Shown here one piece after another: positions 54,928 to 63,358 of a stretch of 64,000 nt of DNA; the first letter of the stretch is position 1; each line of letters opens with the position of its first letter. The position numbers and the translations under genes are program-made. This stretch comes from Micavibrio sp. UBA1850. Lineage in GTDB: Bacteria > Pseudomonadota > Alphaproteobacteria > Micavibrionales > Micavibrionaceae. The stretch lies in assembly GCA_002338525.1 (NCBI GenBank), contig DDIM01000009.1:1-64000 (forward strand), given 5' to 3'. The notes beneath the pieces are model-generated. The model searched no databases, was not told where the DNA came from, and saw only the letters and a list, made by a program, of their open reading frames with translations.

Positions 54928-55920
54928 CTATTTTACTTGTGGGAAAATTTTTGCGGCAAGCGCCTTATCGCGGAAACGTACACCTTTTACACTCACCGTT
55001 TGAATGTCATTCATAATATGAAAGAAATGAGTTTGATTGATTTCGTTTGGAATTACGCAAAAATCAGGGTTAAACAAAACATTTTCCATGCCTGACAAAT
55101 AACCAATTTCTTTAGGGAGCGTGATGCGCTCTTCTACGTCTTTTGCTTCAAGGCGGAATTTGCCAAACGGTCTTTGAAGTTTGTCATCAAATATCGCCTC
55201 ATCCATGGCTGCAAGTGTGATTGAATCTGTGTTGTTAATGCGCTCTTCTGCCATAAACCATTGGCGGAAAGCATGAAACAAAGTTTTTTCGTACGACTTT
55301 AAGCCATGTTGGTTTTCGTCAACGGCTTGAAACACCATCGCCATGTCACCGATGTCGCTACCCATTAATGTACGCCACAATTCTTTTTCACCTGCAATAC
55401 GAAGTTCCCAAGCGACAAGAACTGTAAAACTATCAATGTCTGCTGATCTTAAGCGTTCCCATTTCAGGAGCTCTTCAGGGTTGAGGGTGTCGTATACATC
55501 AAAGTGATTGTCTTCATACCACATGTCACGCAGTGCACGAATTGTATTAAAAACCAAATTTGAACGACTATCATTTTTTCTCATGATTGAGGGCAACAGC
55601 ACCGCATCATGATCAAGATCAATCTTATAGGTTTCGTTCAAATCTTGAGAAATAACAAAGCGCCAATCTTCAATATCAATCTCATCTAACAACGTCGAAA
55701 GCGTGGGACTTTGGCTTAAGATCGAGCATAACCATTTCATCGTATGTTGTTTGGACGATGTATGAGAAGGTGCTTTTATTTTTTGTTCAGAATTTTCTTC
55801 TGCGTCTGCCCAGAAAGGCTCAATACAAAAAGCATCAAAATAAGCGGTTTGGGTTGAGTCAATTGCCAAGGTTTCACCTTGGGGTAATTTTGATATGTGA
55901 TGCGGAACGGCGTTGTCCAT
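54928..55920 (-). CDS. DUF6782-like protein, diverged paralogue B
   Basis: From the ATG at 55920 the protein is 330 residues. A longer frame reaches 56160 but overlaps the upstream gene by 158 bases. This ATG has a GGAG 7 bases upstream, and the resulting N-terminus aligns with its paralogue next door (both reach a 'T..AY' segment soon after the start). Shared features are 'LLKWERLRSADIDSFTVLVAWELRIAGEKELWRTL' and 'HAFRQWFMAEERI'. Paralogue A has 'LLNRLQEADVNAFMIRIAWELKLANETQAW' there. The position where related putative metallopeptidases would have a His-Glu-xx-His reads 'TIRALRDMW', so no zinc site is visible. Probably cytoplasmic. Function unknown. Confidence 0.7.
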   Translation of the reverse strand: MDNAVPHHISKLPQGETLAIDSTQTAYFDAFCIEPFWADAEENSEQKIKAPSHTSSKQHTMKWLCSILSQSPTLSTLLDEIDIEDWRFVISQDLNETYKIDLDHDAVLLPSIMRKNDSRSNLVFNTIRALRDMWYEDNHFDVYDTLNPEELLKWERLRSADIDSFTVLVAWELRIAGEKELWRTLMGSDIGDMAMVFQAVDENQHGLKSYEKTLFHAFRQWFMAEERINNTDSITLAAMDEAIFDDKLQRPFGKFRLEAKDVEERITLPKEIGYLSGMENVLFNPDFCVIPNEINQTHFFHIMNDIQTVSVKGVRFRDKALAAKIFPQVK

Positions 55921-56002
55921 ACAATCTCCAAATCGTTTAGTCATATCATAGGAAGAGCATCCTTTGACAGACGGTGTTGTTAAACATGTGTCGGTATCGA
56001 CC

Positions 56003-57274
56003 TTAAGACTCTCCCCTAGAGAAGGGCACAATATCACATTGGCCTCCAGAAGCATATCGTTTTGACGGTTTATTTTTTTGGTTTGCGTCAAAGCTTGGGA
56101 ATTCAATGATTTTTGCGGCATGCGTCTCAGATCCTTGTTGTTTTTCAGATGAGGCTTCATCTTGAGACTTGCCTATTTGCAATTCTTGTTCCGCTTGCGC
56201 AAAAGAGCTTTCGAACTTCACAAACCATAAGAAATTAGTGTTTGAACGGTCACGAACTTCAGAAAAGATCGGATCCTCAACCAATAACTGGATGTGTGGT
56301 GAAAGGTAATTATTGCCGTATGGGTTTTTACCTAGTGCATATATTGCCTCTACCAATGCTTGGCGAGATAAATCCTGAGAATGTGCAAATCCTTTTGGAG
56401 CCTTTCCAGCTAGCATACGTTGAATTAATGTACGGTCATGTTTGCGGCAACGCTCTGATAAGAACCATGCCTCAACAATACTTAGTAATGCTTTACCATT
56501 GTTAGAGGCGCGAAAATCTACACATGCCTCACGTGCAAAGGCGCGACCTAGATCTGCAAAGTCTGACTGTTCTACAACACTCCACGCTTGTGTTTCATTT
56601 GCAAGCTTAAGCTCCCATGCAATACGGATCATAAATGCGTTAACATCTGCTTCTTGCAAGCGGTTAAGCAATATGCCGTGGTCCGGGTAAAAAGCCATCG
56701 GGTCGACCAAGGCTCCGTTTTTGTGCTGCCATACGCGGCGTAATTCTGACGACGCAATAAGAATTTGATAGCCCATATCTAATGAAGGGTGGATGAATAT
56801 TTTACATGCATTTCTGTCATACTCTGATGCTTCAACATGTGTTGAATATGCAATTTCTACCCCGTGGGCTTGTGCGTAATCTAATAGTGTTTGTGCAAAA
56901 CGGCTTTGGTTTAAAACATCTATCAAAGCTGCTGTTGAGCTGACCGTTGGTAGTTGTGAAGTTACAAACTCTGCATTGTCATCAAACATGTCAGTAATAG
57001 AGTGCTCTTCACCGTGAAATTCTTTCGAAATCGCATCATACGTTTCGATTTTTTGTGAAAGTTCTTCCATCTCTTGTGTTAGAAAATCCATTGTGAAGTC
57101 ATCAAATATGCTGTCTTCTTCAAAGGTCTCGTTCGTGTCCATGAAAAATAGCGGCTCGGCACCGATAAAGCTTGAACGAACAGGCTGACGATTATTAATC
57201 GTGTAAGCAACCTTTGTGTTCGCAATTGGTGCTAAGTTAATTTCTACTTCTTGTGTTTCTGTGGGCCCGCTCAT
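56003..57274 (-). CDS. DUF6782-like protein, diverged paralogue A
   Basis: From the ATG at 57274 the protein is 423 residues. A longer frame begins at 57346 and also has a plausible site, so the start is uncertain. The one chosen aligns with paralogue B. The middle region (about 180-310) contains 'IHPSLDMGYQILIASSELRRVWQHKNG', 'LQEADVNAFMIRIAWELKLANE' and 'IVEAWFLSERCRKHD'. I associate this pattern with DUF6782, annotated as putative metallopeptidases. If so, the usual His residues of an HExxH motif are missing here (SELRRV). The C-terminus has a low-complexity Ser/Gln/Glu/Lys-rich tail. It forms a tandem pair with the next gene, 82 bases apart. Confidence 0.7.
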   Translation of the reverse strand: MSGPTETQEVEINLAPIANTKVAYTINNRQPVRSSFIGAEPLFFMDTNETFEEDSIFDDFTMDFLTQEMEELSQKIETYDAISKEFHGEEHSITDMFDDNAEFVTSQLPTVSSTAALIDVLNQSRFAQTLLDYAQAHGVEIAYSTHVEASEYDRNACKIFIHPSLDMGYQILIASSELRRVWQHKNGALVDPMAFYPDHGILLNRLQEADVNAFMIRIAWELKLANETQAWSVVEQSDFADLGRAFAREACVDFRASNNGKALLSIVEAWFLSERCRKHDRTLIQRMLAGKAPKGFAHSQDLSRQALVEAIYALGKNPYGNNYLSPHIQLLVEDPIFSEVRDRSNTNFLWFVKFESSFAQAEQELQIGKSQDEASSEKQQGSETHAAKIIEFPSFDANQKNKPSKRYASGGQCDIVPFSRGES

Positions 57275-57696
57275 AACGTGTACCTTAAATTTTAATTTTG
57301 ATTGTTTCGTAAGCCTCCCCCCACAGAAAGCTCTTATGTTTTTCATTATCCCTTTAAGTTCTTACCGAAGCGTTAACAAACGTCCTTTGTTTTGAAAAAA
57401 TTTCTTATATGAACCAATAGTTTACATAAGTTATTCAAAAGAGTTTGTAATGCTTGTTTTTTTATTTTTTAAATATATTTTTCCTTCGTTCTCTTTCTTA
57501 TACATAAGCCGTTATTTTTATTGGTTTTTCACATAACTCTCACATGAATTACTAATTCATTAAGGCTTGTTTTGGTTCCTACAGCCTCGTTTTTTTATGC
57601 ATATTTTATGTGGATGAGTTTATAAAAAGAAATTTGAAAGATAAGAGAATCAATCCATATTATGGGATGTACATAACGATTAACAAAGGATAGATC
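57275..57696. other. AT-rich intergenic region upstream of trxA
   Basis: About 420 bases between the divergent DUF6782-like gene and trxA. It is strongly AT-rich with many T runs and no credible gene, apart from the alternative N-terminal extension of the leftward gene (to 57346). A good promoter for trxA is present near its right end. I see no riboswitch-like or repeated structure. Confidence 0.5.
57634..57663 (+). promoter_or_regulatory. predicted sigma70-type promoter of trxA
   Basis: TTGAAA (57634-57639) and TATTAT (57658-57663) are separated by 18 bases and would give a short leader before the trxA ATG, which has an AAAGGA ribosome-binding site. Predicted by eye. Confidence 0.45.
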
Positions 57697-58017
57697 ATGG
57701 CAACCCCCGTATCAGATGCAGAATTTGAAAAAGAAGTACTTCAATCAGACAAGCCTGTGCTTGTAGACTTTTGGGCGGAGTGGTGTGGGCCATGCCAGTC
57801 TTTGATGCCACTTGTTGAAGAACTTTCTAACGAAATGGGTGACAAAGTTAAGGTCGTAAAGATTAACATTGATGAAAGCCCAGAAGCGCCAACTAAATAT
57901 GGTGTTCGCGGTATTCCAACGTTAATGATTTTTAAAGACGGCAATGTTGCTGACACTAAAGTCGGTGGTATGAGCAAAACTCAGTTGACTGAATGGGCGC
58001 AAAGCCAAATTGGCTAA
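57697..58017 (+). CDS. trxA: thioredoxin
   Basis: A 106-residue thioredoxin with the redox motif WCGPC (Cys30 and Cys33), the buried Asp in 'VLVDFWAEWCGPC' and the cis-Pro in 'RGIPTLMIFKDG'. It reduces disulfides in cytoplasmic proteins with electrons from thioredoxin reductase. No signal peptide. Length is that of the standard protein. It stands alone in the plus direction between two leftward gene pairs and has its own promoter. Confidence 0.96.
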   Translation: MATPVSDAEFEKEVLQSDKPVLVDFWAEWCGPCQSLMPLVEELSNEMGDKVKVVKINIDESPEAPTKYGVRGIPTLMIFKDGNVADTKVGGMSKTQLTEWAQSQIG

Positions 58018-58023
58018 ACTTTT

Positions 58024-58740
58024 TTAAGCCGGAAAAATATATTCATTTCGATAGCACGTCTTCATAATAGAAGGTGTGCTATTTTCATTTATAAAAGATG
58101 ACATGGCCTTTTCAAAATATGCTTTTGCCTCTGCCACCTCATCACAATTTACCATAAATTGGGTTTGCCCTACATGCTCAAGTAAACGAATAACGGATTC
58201 TTCTTGCGCACTATCTTCACTATTGTATTCAAGATACGAAATTACATCTCTTTCATAGATGACAACCTTATCTAAAACACGACACTCGGTTGAGCTTTCT
58301 GCGCCTAGTTGCTTTTTATGCTCTGTTGTTGGCTCTACAAAATACAATCCCACACCGTAGGGGCCTGAGAATGTTTCATGTATTAGCAATCTATCTTCGC
58401 TAGATTTATAAATGCCCATTTGTAGAAAATCTGACCGTCCCATACCCCCAGGATCCGATTGAGGAGCGCGTATATATTCCTTCTCTGGCAAGTATTTTGC
58501 GCTCTCTATAGTGCTATCGTTATAGCCTAAATTTTTTAAGATGCTTTGCGTGTCTGGAAATGCTACTGGGCTTTGCGTTGTGATTTCTTGACCCTGTTGA
58601 TTTTTAGAAGCGCCTGAAATTGCCCTTTTGAATTTTTCAAATAAAGAAAGATTGTTAAAAACACAGCTATTCACCATTCCGTATATAGCCTCGTTTTTAA
58701 AAGGCCTAAGCTCGAGCTCTTCATACTCCTCTTTACGCAT
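58024..58740 (-). CDS. unknown protein, tandem paralogue 2
   Basis: From the ATG at 58740 the protein is 238 residues. This ATG overlaps the stop of the upstream paralogue (ATGCGTAA), and GGGAG lies about 10 bases upstream. A longer frame would begin with TTG at 58767. It shares several blocks with its neighbour: 'ELRPFKNEAIYG', 'FLQMGIYKSSEDRL...FSGPYGVGLYF', 'LDKVVIYERDVISYLEYN' and 'TPSIMKTCYRNEYIF'. No known domain, signal peptide or membrane helix. Predicted alpha/beta fold, cytoplasmic. It is convergent with trxA. Confidence 0.68.
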   Translation of the reverse strand: MRKEEYEELELRPFKNEAIYGMVNSCVFNNLSLFEKFKRAISGASKNQQGQEITTQSPVAFPDTQSILKNLGYNDSTIESAKYLPEKEYIRAPQSDPGGMGRSDFLQMGIYKSSEDRLLIHETFSGPYGVGLYFVEPTTEHKKQLGAESSTECRVLDKVVIYERDVISYLEYNSEDSAQEESVIRLLEHVGQTQFMVNCDEVAEAKAYFEKAMSSFINENSTPSIMKTCYRNEYIFPA

Positions 58741-59440
58741 TGAATTTGTACTCCCGAGACTGAGCAATGGCTTTGGGCTCGAAACATGTTCTCATAACGG
58801 GCGTTTGGCTTACATCTTCGATAAATTCTTTCATATTGTCGTTAAATTTAAAAATTGCCTCAGAACCACATCCTGCATGATCTTCACATAAAAGATCAGA
58901 GCACATCTCAATTACACGCATAACAGTATTAAGCTCGTTTTCGTTCCTCACATTATAATTAAGGTAAGAAATTTTTTTAGCTTCAAAAATTGCAATCTTA
59001 TCCAAAGTAACAATGTCTTGCTCAAATTGTTGGTTTTGAATTGATGCCAGTGCAATTTTGGAGGGGCGTCTTAGCTCGAAAGACACTCCGTATTGGCCCG
59101 CAAATATCTCGCATCTGAACTGGTTATCACCTTGATTTTTATAAAACCCTACCTGCAAAAAGTCGTGAGGGTGGCGCCCTGTTTCATCTTCTACAGATGA
59201 CAACAAAAACTTACGGTCCACAACATCGTCACATATATCCTGCGCCCCTTCTTCTGAAAATCCTAAGTTCTTTAAGAAGCCTAAAGCGCCTTCAAATCCT
59301 AGTGCATTATTCGTAACATTTTCCCTTAGTAAGGTTTTCATGAAGCGCTCTTTTAAAGACAATGATTGCCTATTGTCTTTGATAATAAGATCAAGCACGC
59401 CTTCATTTTGAAACGGTCGTAATTTAATATTCATAATCAT
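58733..59440 (-). CDS. unknown protein, tandem paralogue 1
   Basis: A 235-residue protein, related to the next gene along its whole length: 'KLRPFQNEGVLDLI', 'FLQVGFYKNQGDNQF...FAGQYGVSFEL', 'LDKIAIFEAKKISYLNYN' and a C-terminal 'TPVMRTCFEPKAIA'. I recognise no family. It has no signal peptide or membrane helix. The gene is translationally coupled to its paralogue by an 8-base overlap. A diverged duplication kept in tandem suggests a hetero-oligomer or two specialised versions of one function. Confidence 0.68.
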   Translation of the reverse strand: MIMNIKLRPFQNEGVLDLIIKDNRQSLSLKERFMKTLLRENVTNNALGFEGALGFLKNLGFSEEGAQDICDDVVDRKFLLSSVEDETGRHPHDFLQVGFYKNQGDNQFRCEIFAGQYGVSFELRRPSKIALASIQNQQFEQDIVTLDKIAIFEAKKISYLNYNVRNENELNTVMRVIEMCSDLLCEDHAGCGSEAIFKFNDNMKEFIEDVSQTPVMRTCFEPKAIAQSREYKFNA

Positions 59441-59494
59441 TCCTTATTTTTGCAGTAAGATAATAAATATTAAACAATTAGTCAATAATTATGT

Positions 59495-60337
59495 CTATAT
59501 GTTTCTAGATAGGCTTGCTGGATACGTTCCTAATATATTGATGTCTTTTGCAAAAAAGGACAGCTCTTCCAATGCGAGCTTCAGGTTTTCTTCATCTGGA
59601 TGCCCCACCACATCAGCATAAAAGAACGCAACATTAAAATGTGCGCCCACATAGCTTTCTAACTTTGTCATTTGTACGTTGTTCGTTGCAAATCCACCAA
59701 GTGCCTTATAGAGCGCGGCAGGGATATTTCGGACTTCAAATGTAATGCTCGTCATAAGGGAGGCGTTTTTATCAAAATGCGTAACAGGCTGTTTTGAAAA
59801 CACTAAGAATCGTGTGCTGTTATGTTCTGCGTCTTCGATATGCTCTGCCAAAACCTCTAGTCCGTATATATCTGCTGCTAGCTTTGAGGCGATGGCGGCT
59901 TGTGATTTATCTTTCATCTGTGCGACATTCATCGCTGAGCCCGCCGTATCAACTTGAACATTCGTTTTGACATCCCCTAATTTTTTTATAAATTTCTTAC
60001 ATTGGGGTATGGCATGTATGTGGCTATGGACTGTTTTTATTTGATCAAGCGTTGTGCCTTTAACGCCTAAAAGATTGTGGTGAATCGGCAAGAAATATTC
60101 ACCAATAATTTTTAATCCACTTGTCGGAATAAGATGATGAACATCAGCGACACGGCCGGCCAATGTGTTATCGACTGGGATCATCGCGTATATAGCCTGA
60201 TCGTTTATAACCGCTTGAAACGCCTGATCAAACGTTTTGCATGATAATGTTTCCATGTCTGGATACATTCCTCTACATGCCAAATCCGAGTATGCGCCCT
60301 TGGCGCCTTGAAAGGCTATAGTATTTTGATAAGACAT
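59495..60337 (-). CDS. pheA: prephenate dehydratase (PheA)
   Basis: A 280-residue enzyme converting prephenate to phenylpyruvate in phenylalanine synthesis. The catalytic domain has 'IAFQGAKGAYSDLA', 'MIPVDNTLAGRVADVHHL' and the TRF motif in 'HNSTRFLVFSK'. The ACT domain starts near residue 190 with 'IPAALYKALGGFATNNVQMTKLESYVG'. Here ESRP of enterobacterial enzymes is ESYV, as in other alphaproteobacteria. There is no chorismate mutase domain, so it is monofunctional. Feedback control by phenylalanine is expected by family. Confidence 0.94.
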   Translation of the reverse strand: MSYQNTIAFQGAKGAYSDLACRGMYPDMETLSCKTFDQAFQAVINDQAIYAMIPVDNTLAGRVADVHHLIPTSGLKIIGEYFLPIHHNLLGVKGTTLDQIKTVHSHIHAIPQCKKFIKKLGDVKTNVQVDTAGSAMNVAQMKDKSQAAIASKLAADIYGLEVLAEHIEDAEHNSTRFLVFSKQPVTHFDKNASLMTSITFEVRNIPAALYKALGGFATNNVQMTKLESYVGAHFNVAFFYADVVGHPDEENLKLALEELSFFAKDINILGTYPASLSRNI

Positions 60338-60369
60338 ATCTTGTTTTCCGCTTCTATTTCATATGTCTA

Positions 60370-60403
60370 ATCTATTGAAAATAGATCAGAAAGATTGTAT
60401 AAA
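60370..60403 (+). promoter_or_regulatory. predicted promoter with overlapping inverted repeat, upstream of cytochrome c gene
   Basis: A near-consensus promoter: TTGAAA (60375-60380), 17-base spacer, TATAAA (60398-60403), about 70 bases before the cytochrome gene. A 7-bp inverted repeat, ATCTATT gaa AATAGAT (60370-60386), covers the -35 element and could be a repressor or activator site. Confidence 0.55.
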
Positions 60404-60480
60404 CACCATCGACAAATAGTTGTTTTATAGAGTATCTTCAAAAAGAGATTAAAAGTCAAAAGTAAGCTTACGGACATATT

Positions 60481-61245
60481 ATGAAAGATTTAGAAGCCAA
60501 TAAGATTTTCGCCGCCATATTGGTAGCCGGTATCATTGCCATGTTTGCAGGGTTTATTGCAGAAGTCGCAACACACCCTCACGAACTGGAAGAGGATGCC
60601 ATTGCGATTGAAGGAACTGATATTGTTGCAGGTGGTGGCGCTCCTAAAGAGGCGCTTCCTGAACCAATACTTGCCATGATTGCAACCGCTGATGTCGAGC
60701 GCGGTCAAAAAGTTTCAAAAGCGTGCGCTGCGTGTCACTCTTTCACAAAAGGGGGTGCTAACGGTGTTGGCCCTAACCTTTGGAATGTTGTTGGCAACCC
60801 CAAGCAGGCAAAAGATGGCTACAGCTATTCTGGCGTTTTAAATGTACAAGGCGAAGACAACTGGACATACGCCTCTCTTAATAAGTTTATTGCCAAGCCA
60901 AAAAAATACGCACCAGGCACGAAGATGAATTATTTAGGACTTAAAAAGCCTGCTGATCGTGCAAACGTCGTTGCATGGTTGAGAACATTATCAGACTCTC
61001 CTAAACCGCTTCCAACTGATGCAGAAATTGCTGCGGAACAAGCCGAACTTGCGCCACCAGAAGACGAAGAAGGTACAGAGCCTGTAAGTGATACGGCTGC
61101 GGAACAGGCTGATGCTGCAAACCCTGCGCTTGACGTCGAAACAGATGCGACAGATGCGACAGAGGGGACTGGCGAGACTGACGAGACAAAAGCCGGTGAC
61201 GAGACTGAAACTGAGTCTGAGGCTGAAACGAGCGCTTCAGAATAA
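60481..61245 (+). CDS. membrane-anchored cytochrome c (CycM/c552 type) with long acidic C-terminal tail
   Basis: A 254-residue protein. An uncleaved N-terminal helix (about 8-28) anchors it in the inner membrane. The heme c domain has CAACH at 82-86 and the Met ligand near residue 149 in 'GTKMNYLG', with 'GVGPNLWNVVG' typical of mitochondrial-type class I cytochromes. In alphaproteobacteria CycM carries electrons from the bc1 complex to the aa3 oxidase. The unusual part is the last 75-80 residues, almost entirely Ala, Glu, Asp, Thr and Gly with short repeats of 'ATD' and 'ETE'. The acidic tail would lie in the periplasm. A hairpin terminator follows directly. Confidence 0.9.
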   Translation: MKDLEANKIFAAILVAGIIAMFAGFIAEVATHPHELEEDAIAIEGTDIVAGGGAPKEALPEPILAMIATADVERGQKVSKACAACHSFTKGGANGVGPNLWNVVGNPKQAKDGYSYSGVLNVQGEDNWTYASLNKFIAKPKKYAPGTKMNYLGLKKPADRANVVAWLRTLSDSPKPLPTDAEIAAEQAELAPPEDEEGTEPVSDTAAEQADAANPALDVETDATDATEGTGETDETKAGDETETESEAETSASE

Positions 61246-61274
61246 TACTCGAATTATACTATTCACATTTCATC

Positions 61275-61300
61275 AAAAGGGCGTTTATCGCCCTTTTTTT
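61275..61300 (+). terminator. rho-independent terminator after the cytochrome c gene
   Basis: A 9-bp perfect stem (AAAAGGGCG with CGCCCTTTT) with a 5-base loop ends in a T run. It overlaps the end of the convergent glycosyltransferase gene. Confidence 0.8.
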
Positions 61301-62373
61301 ATGATCTCTTGATATGTGTCGATGAATGTTTTCATCACAACTTTTTTGCTAAATAGATCGTTATACGTTTTATGGCCATTTTCAATCAGCGTGTTACGAA
61401 GCTCTTGATCTTTACCTGCGCGCCCAAGCTGTTTTGCCAACCCATCAACATCGTCAATTTCACACAAAAGTCCATCAGAGTCGTGCGTTACATATTGTTT
61501 TGCACCTGCGGCCTTTGCGGCCACTAATGGCACGCCTGCATGCCAACTTTCGGCTATTACTGTGCCAAATGGTTCATAGCGTGATGGTAGTACACATATG
61601 TCGGCAATATTGAGCAACGCATCACGATCGCTACGCCACCCTAAAAACCTTACGCGCTCAGATACACCCAATGTTTCGGCCATGGCGCTATATTTTTCTA
61701 GATCGGGGCCTGATCCCGCAAGAAGCGCATAAAAGCCCTCTAGGTCAGGCTTTGTAAGTGCTTCTAATAAAGTATCGACCCCCTTCTTCCAATGCATGCG
61801 CGATAACAACAAGATAAGGGGCGCATCAGAGGGTATGTCGAAATCAGCTCTCATAATGGGTGCGTCTTTTTCCAGCGTCCCGAATGTGTGCAATACATAG
61901 CAATTTTCAGGAACGCCGCTTTTTTCAACAAGATGGCGTTTAATATCTCTGGTTACGCCTGCGAAGTATTGGCAGTTTTTATAACGTTTTAAATCATAGT
62001 AGCCGCCAAACCAGCCGAGTACCGGCATGTTTAAGTTTTTTGGCACAAACGACGAGGCGCGTCCCATCCACGAATGCACAAGGTCTGGTTGAAAATTGTC
62101 TACAGCCCTTTGAACAACGCGCTTTGTGTGTCCTGTGATGCGCTCCCAATGATTGTATTTTACGATGTCATACGAAATGTTTCTTTCTTCAAAGGCTTGA
62201 ATATAGTGGTCAAAATCGCGACAAATCACATGCTGGTCTACTAAACCCTCATCAGCCAATGCTTTTATGGCGTCTAATGAGAACATCTCTGCGCCCCCGA
62301 CACCTGCGCCAGCAACCATGTGTAAAACTTTAGGTTTTGCCCTATTCTTAGTTTCCGAACTCACTCTATTCAC
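61285..62373 (-). CDS. glycosyltransferase family 4 protein
   Basis: A 362-residue GT-B enzyme. The N-terminal domain shows 'VLHMVAGAGVGGAEMFSLDAIKAL' and 'PDLVHSWMGRASSFVP'. The donor domain shows 'LILLLSRMHWKKGVDTLLEALTK', 'YALLAGSGPDLEKY', 'RVRFLGWRSDRDALLNIADICVLPSRYEPFGTVIAESWHAGVPLVAAKAAG' with the two conserved Glu residues. Such enzymes commonly extend lipopolysaccharide core or related glycans. It is away from the main glycan cluster and divergent from the CDF transporter gene. Its end overlaps the cytochrome terminator. Confidence 0.9.
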   Translation of the reverse strand: MNRVSSETKNRAKPKVLHMVAGAGVGGAEMFSLDAIKALADEGLVDQHVICRDFDHYIQAFEERNISYDIVKYNHWERITGHTKRVVQRAVDNFQPDLVHSWMGRASSFVPKNLNMPVLGWFGGYYDLKRYKNCQYFAGVTRDIKRHLVEKSGVPENCYVLHTFGTLEKDAPIMRADFDIPSDAPLILLLSRMHWKKGVDTLLEALTKPDLEGFYALLAGSGPDLEKYSAMAETLGVSERVRFLGWRSDRDALLNIADICVLPSRYEPFGTVIAESWHAGVPLVAAKAAGAKQYVTHDSDGLLCEIDDVDGLAKQLGRAGKDQELRNTLIENGHKTYNDLFSKKVVMKTFIDTYQEIIKKGR

Positions 62374-62387
62374 CTTTTGTCAGTTTC

Positions 62388-63335
62388 ATGTATGATGAAT
62401 TCATGCACGATCATGACATAAATAACAAGCCCCTAAACCCGCACGATTTTCAATCTGAAAAAGCACTCAATGCAGGGCGCGCGGCTCTCATCATTGTTTT
62501 TATACTTATATTTGCAAAAGTTATTGCCTATCTTTTCAGTGGATCGGCGAGTGTTCTTTCGACACTTACAGATTCTATTGCTGATGCGATGATGTCGATG
62601 ACCGCCTTTATCTCTCTTCGGATGTCTTTGAAGCCCGCAGATGACGAACATAGATACGGTCATGGGAAAATTGAGGGGTTGTTTGCCCTTATTCAAAGTG
62701 TCGTCATCGCCATGGCAGGTATAGTTGTTGCCTATACGGCCGTAAAACAGCTTCTTTCGCCTGTTCCCATAACGGATCATATTTTAGGAGGGGGCGTTAT
62801 GGTATTTTCTATCGCGCTCACTCTGCTGCTTGTTGTTATTCAAAAGCGAGCCTTGCGTGAAACAAGATCTCTTGCGATTGAAGCAGACCATGTGCATTAC
62901 AAATCAGACATCGCAATTAATGCAGGGGTTTTACTTGTCCTTATCGCCACATATTATGGAGCGCCTTTGTGGCTTGACGCTATTTTTGCATTTATAATTG
63001 CCCTATACATCTGGCACACCTCCTATGATGTTGGGCGCAAGGCCGTTGACATGCTTTTAGACCGTGAAGTTGAAGATAGTATACGCGACTTGATCAAAGA
63101 AATTGTACTTGAGCATGACGAGGTTATGAGCATGCATGATTTGCGCGCAATACGTTCAGGCATGAAGATGATTATCAATTTTGATATTGATGTTGATCCT
63201 AACATTCTCCTTTGGTCTGCGCACGAAATTGCTCGTGATGTTGAGCTGTCTCTTTTACAGCAATTTAAAAATGCCGAGATTATGATCCATATCGACCCCG
63301 CCGGAAGCCCCGCGGATAGTCGACATGTTCATTAA
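62388..63335 (+). CDS. cation diffusion facilitator family transporter (FieF-like)
   Basis: A 315-residue metal exporter with six predicted helices. Metal-site residues are seen in 'TLTDSIADAMMSM' (helix 2) and 'LRMSLKPADDEHRYGHGKIEG', then 'RSLAIEADHVHYKSDIAINAGVLL' with His-x3-Asp (helix 5). The C-terminal cytoplasmic domain holds 'HDLRAIRSGMKMIINFDIDVDPN' and 'IMIHIDPAG'. CDF proteins exchange Zn2+, Fe2+ or Co2+ for protons. Specificity is not certain. The first codon could also be the ATG 15 bases later. Confidence 0.9.
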   Translation: MYDEFMHDHDINNKPLNPHDFQSEKALNAGRAALIIVFILIFAKVIAYLFSGSASVLSTLTDSIADAMMSMTAFISLRMSLKPADDEHRYGHGKIEGLFALIQSVVIAMAGIVVAYTAVKQLLSPVPITDHILGGGVMVFSIALTLLLVVIQKRALRETRSLAIEADHVHYKSDIAINAGVLLVLIATYYGAPLWLDAIFAFIIALYIWHTSYDVGRKAVDMLLDREVEDSIRDLIKEIVLEHDEVMSMHDLRAIRSGMKMIINFDIDVDPNILLWSAHEIARDVELSLLQQFKNAEIMIHIDPAGSPADSRHVH

Positions 63336-63358
63336 TTTTTAAAGACCTCAAGACTTAT

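Noticed and set aside
58003..58036. Short hairpin between trxA and the convergent unknown gene
   Set aside because: The GGCT...AGCC stem is about 4-6 bp and mostly inside coding sequence, too weak to call a terminator.
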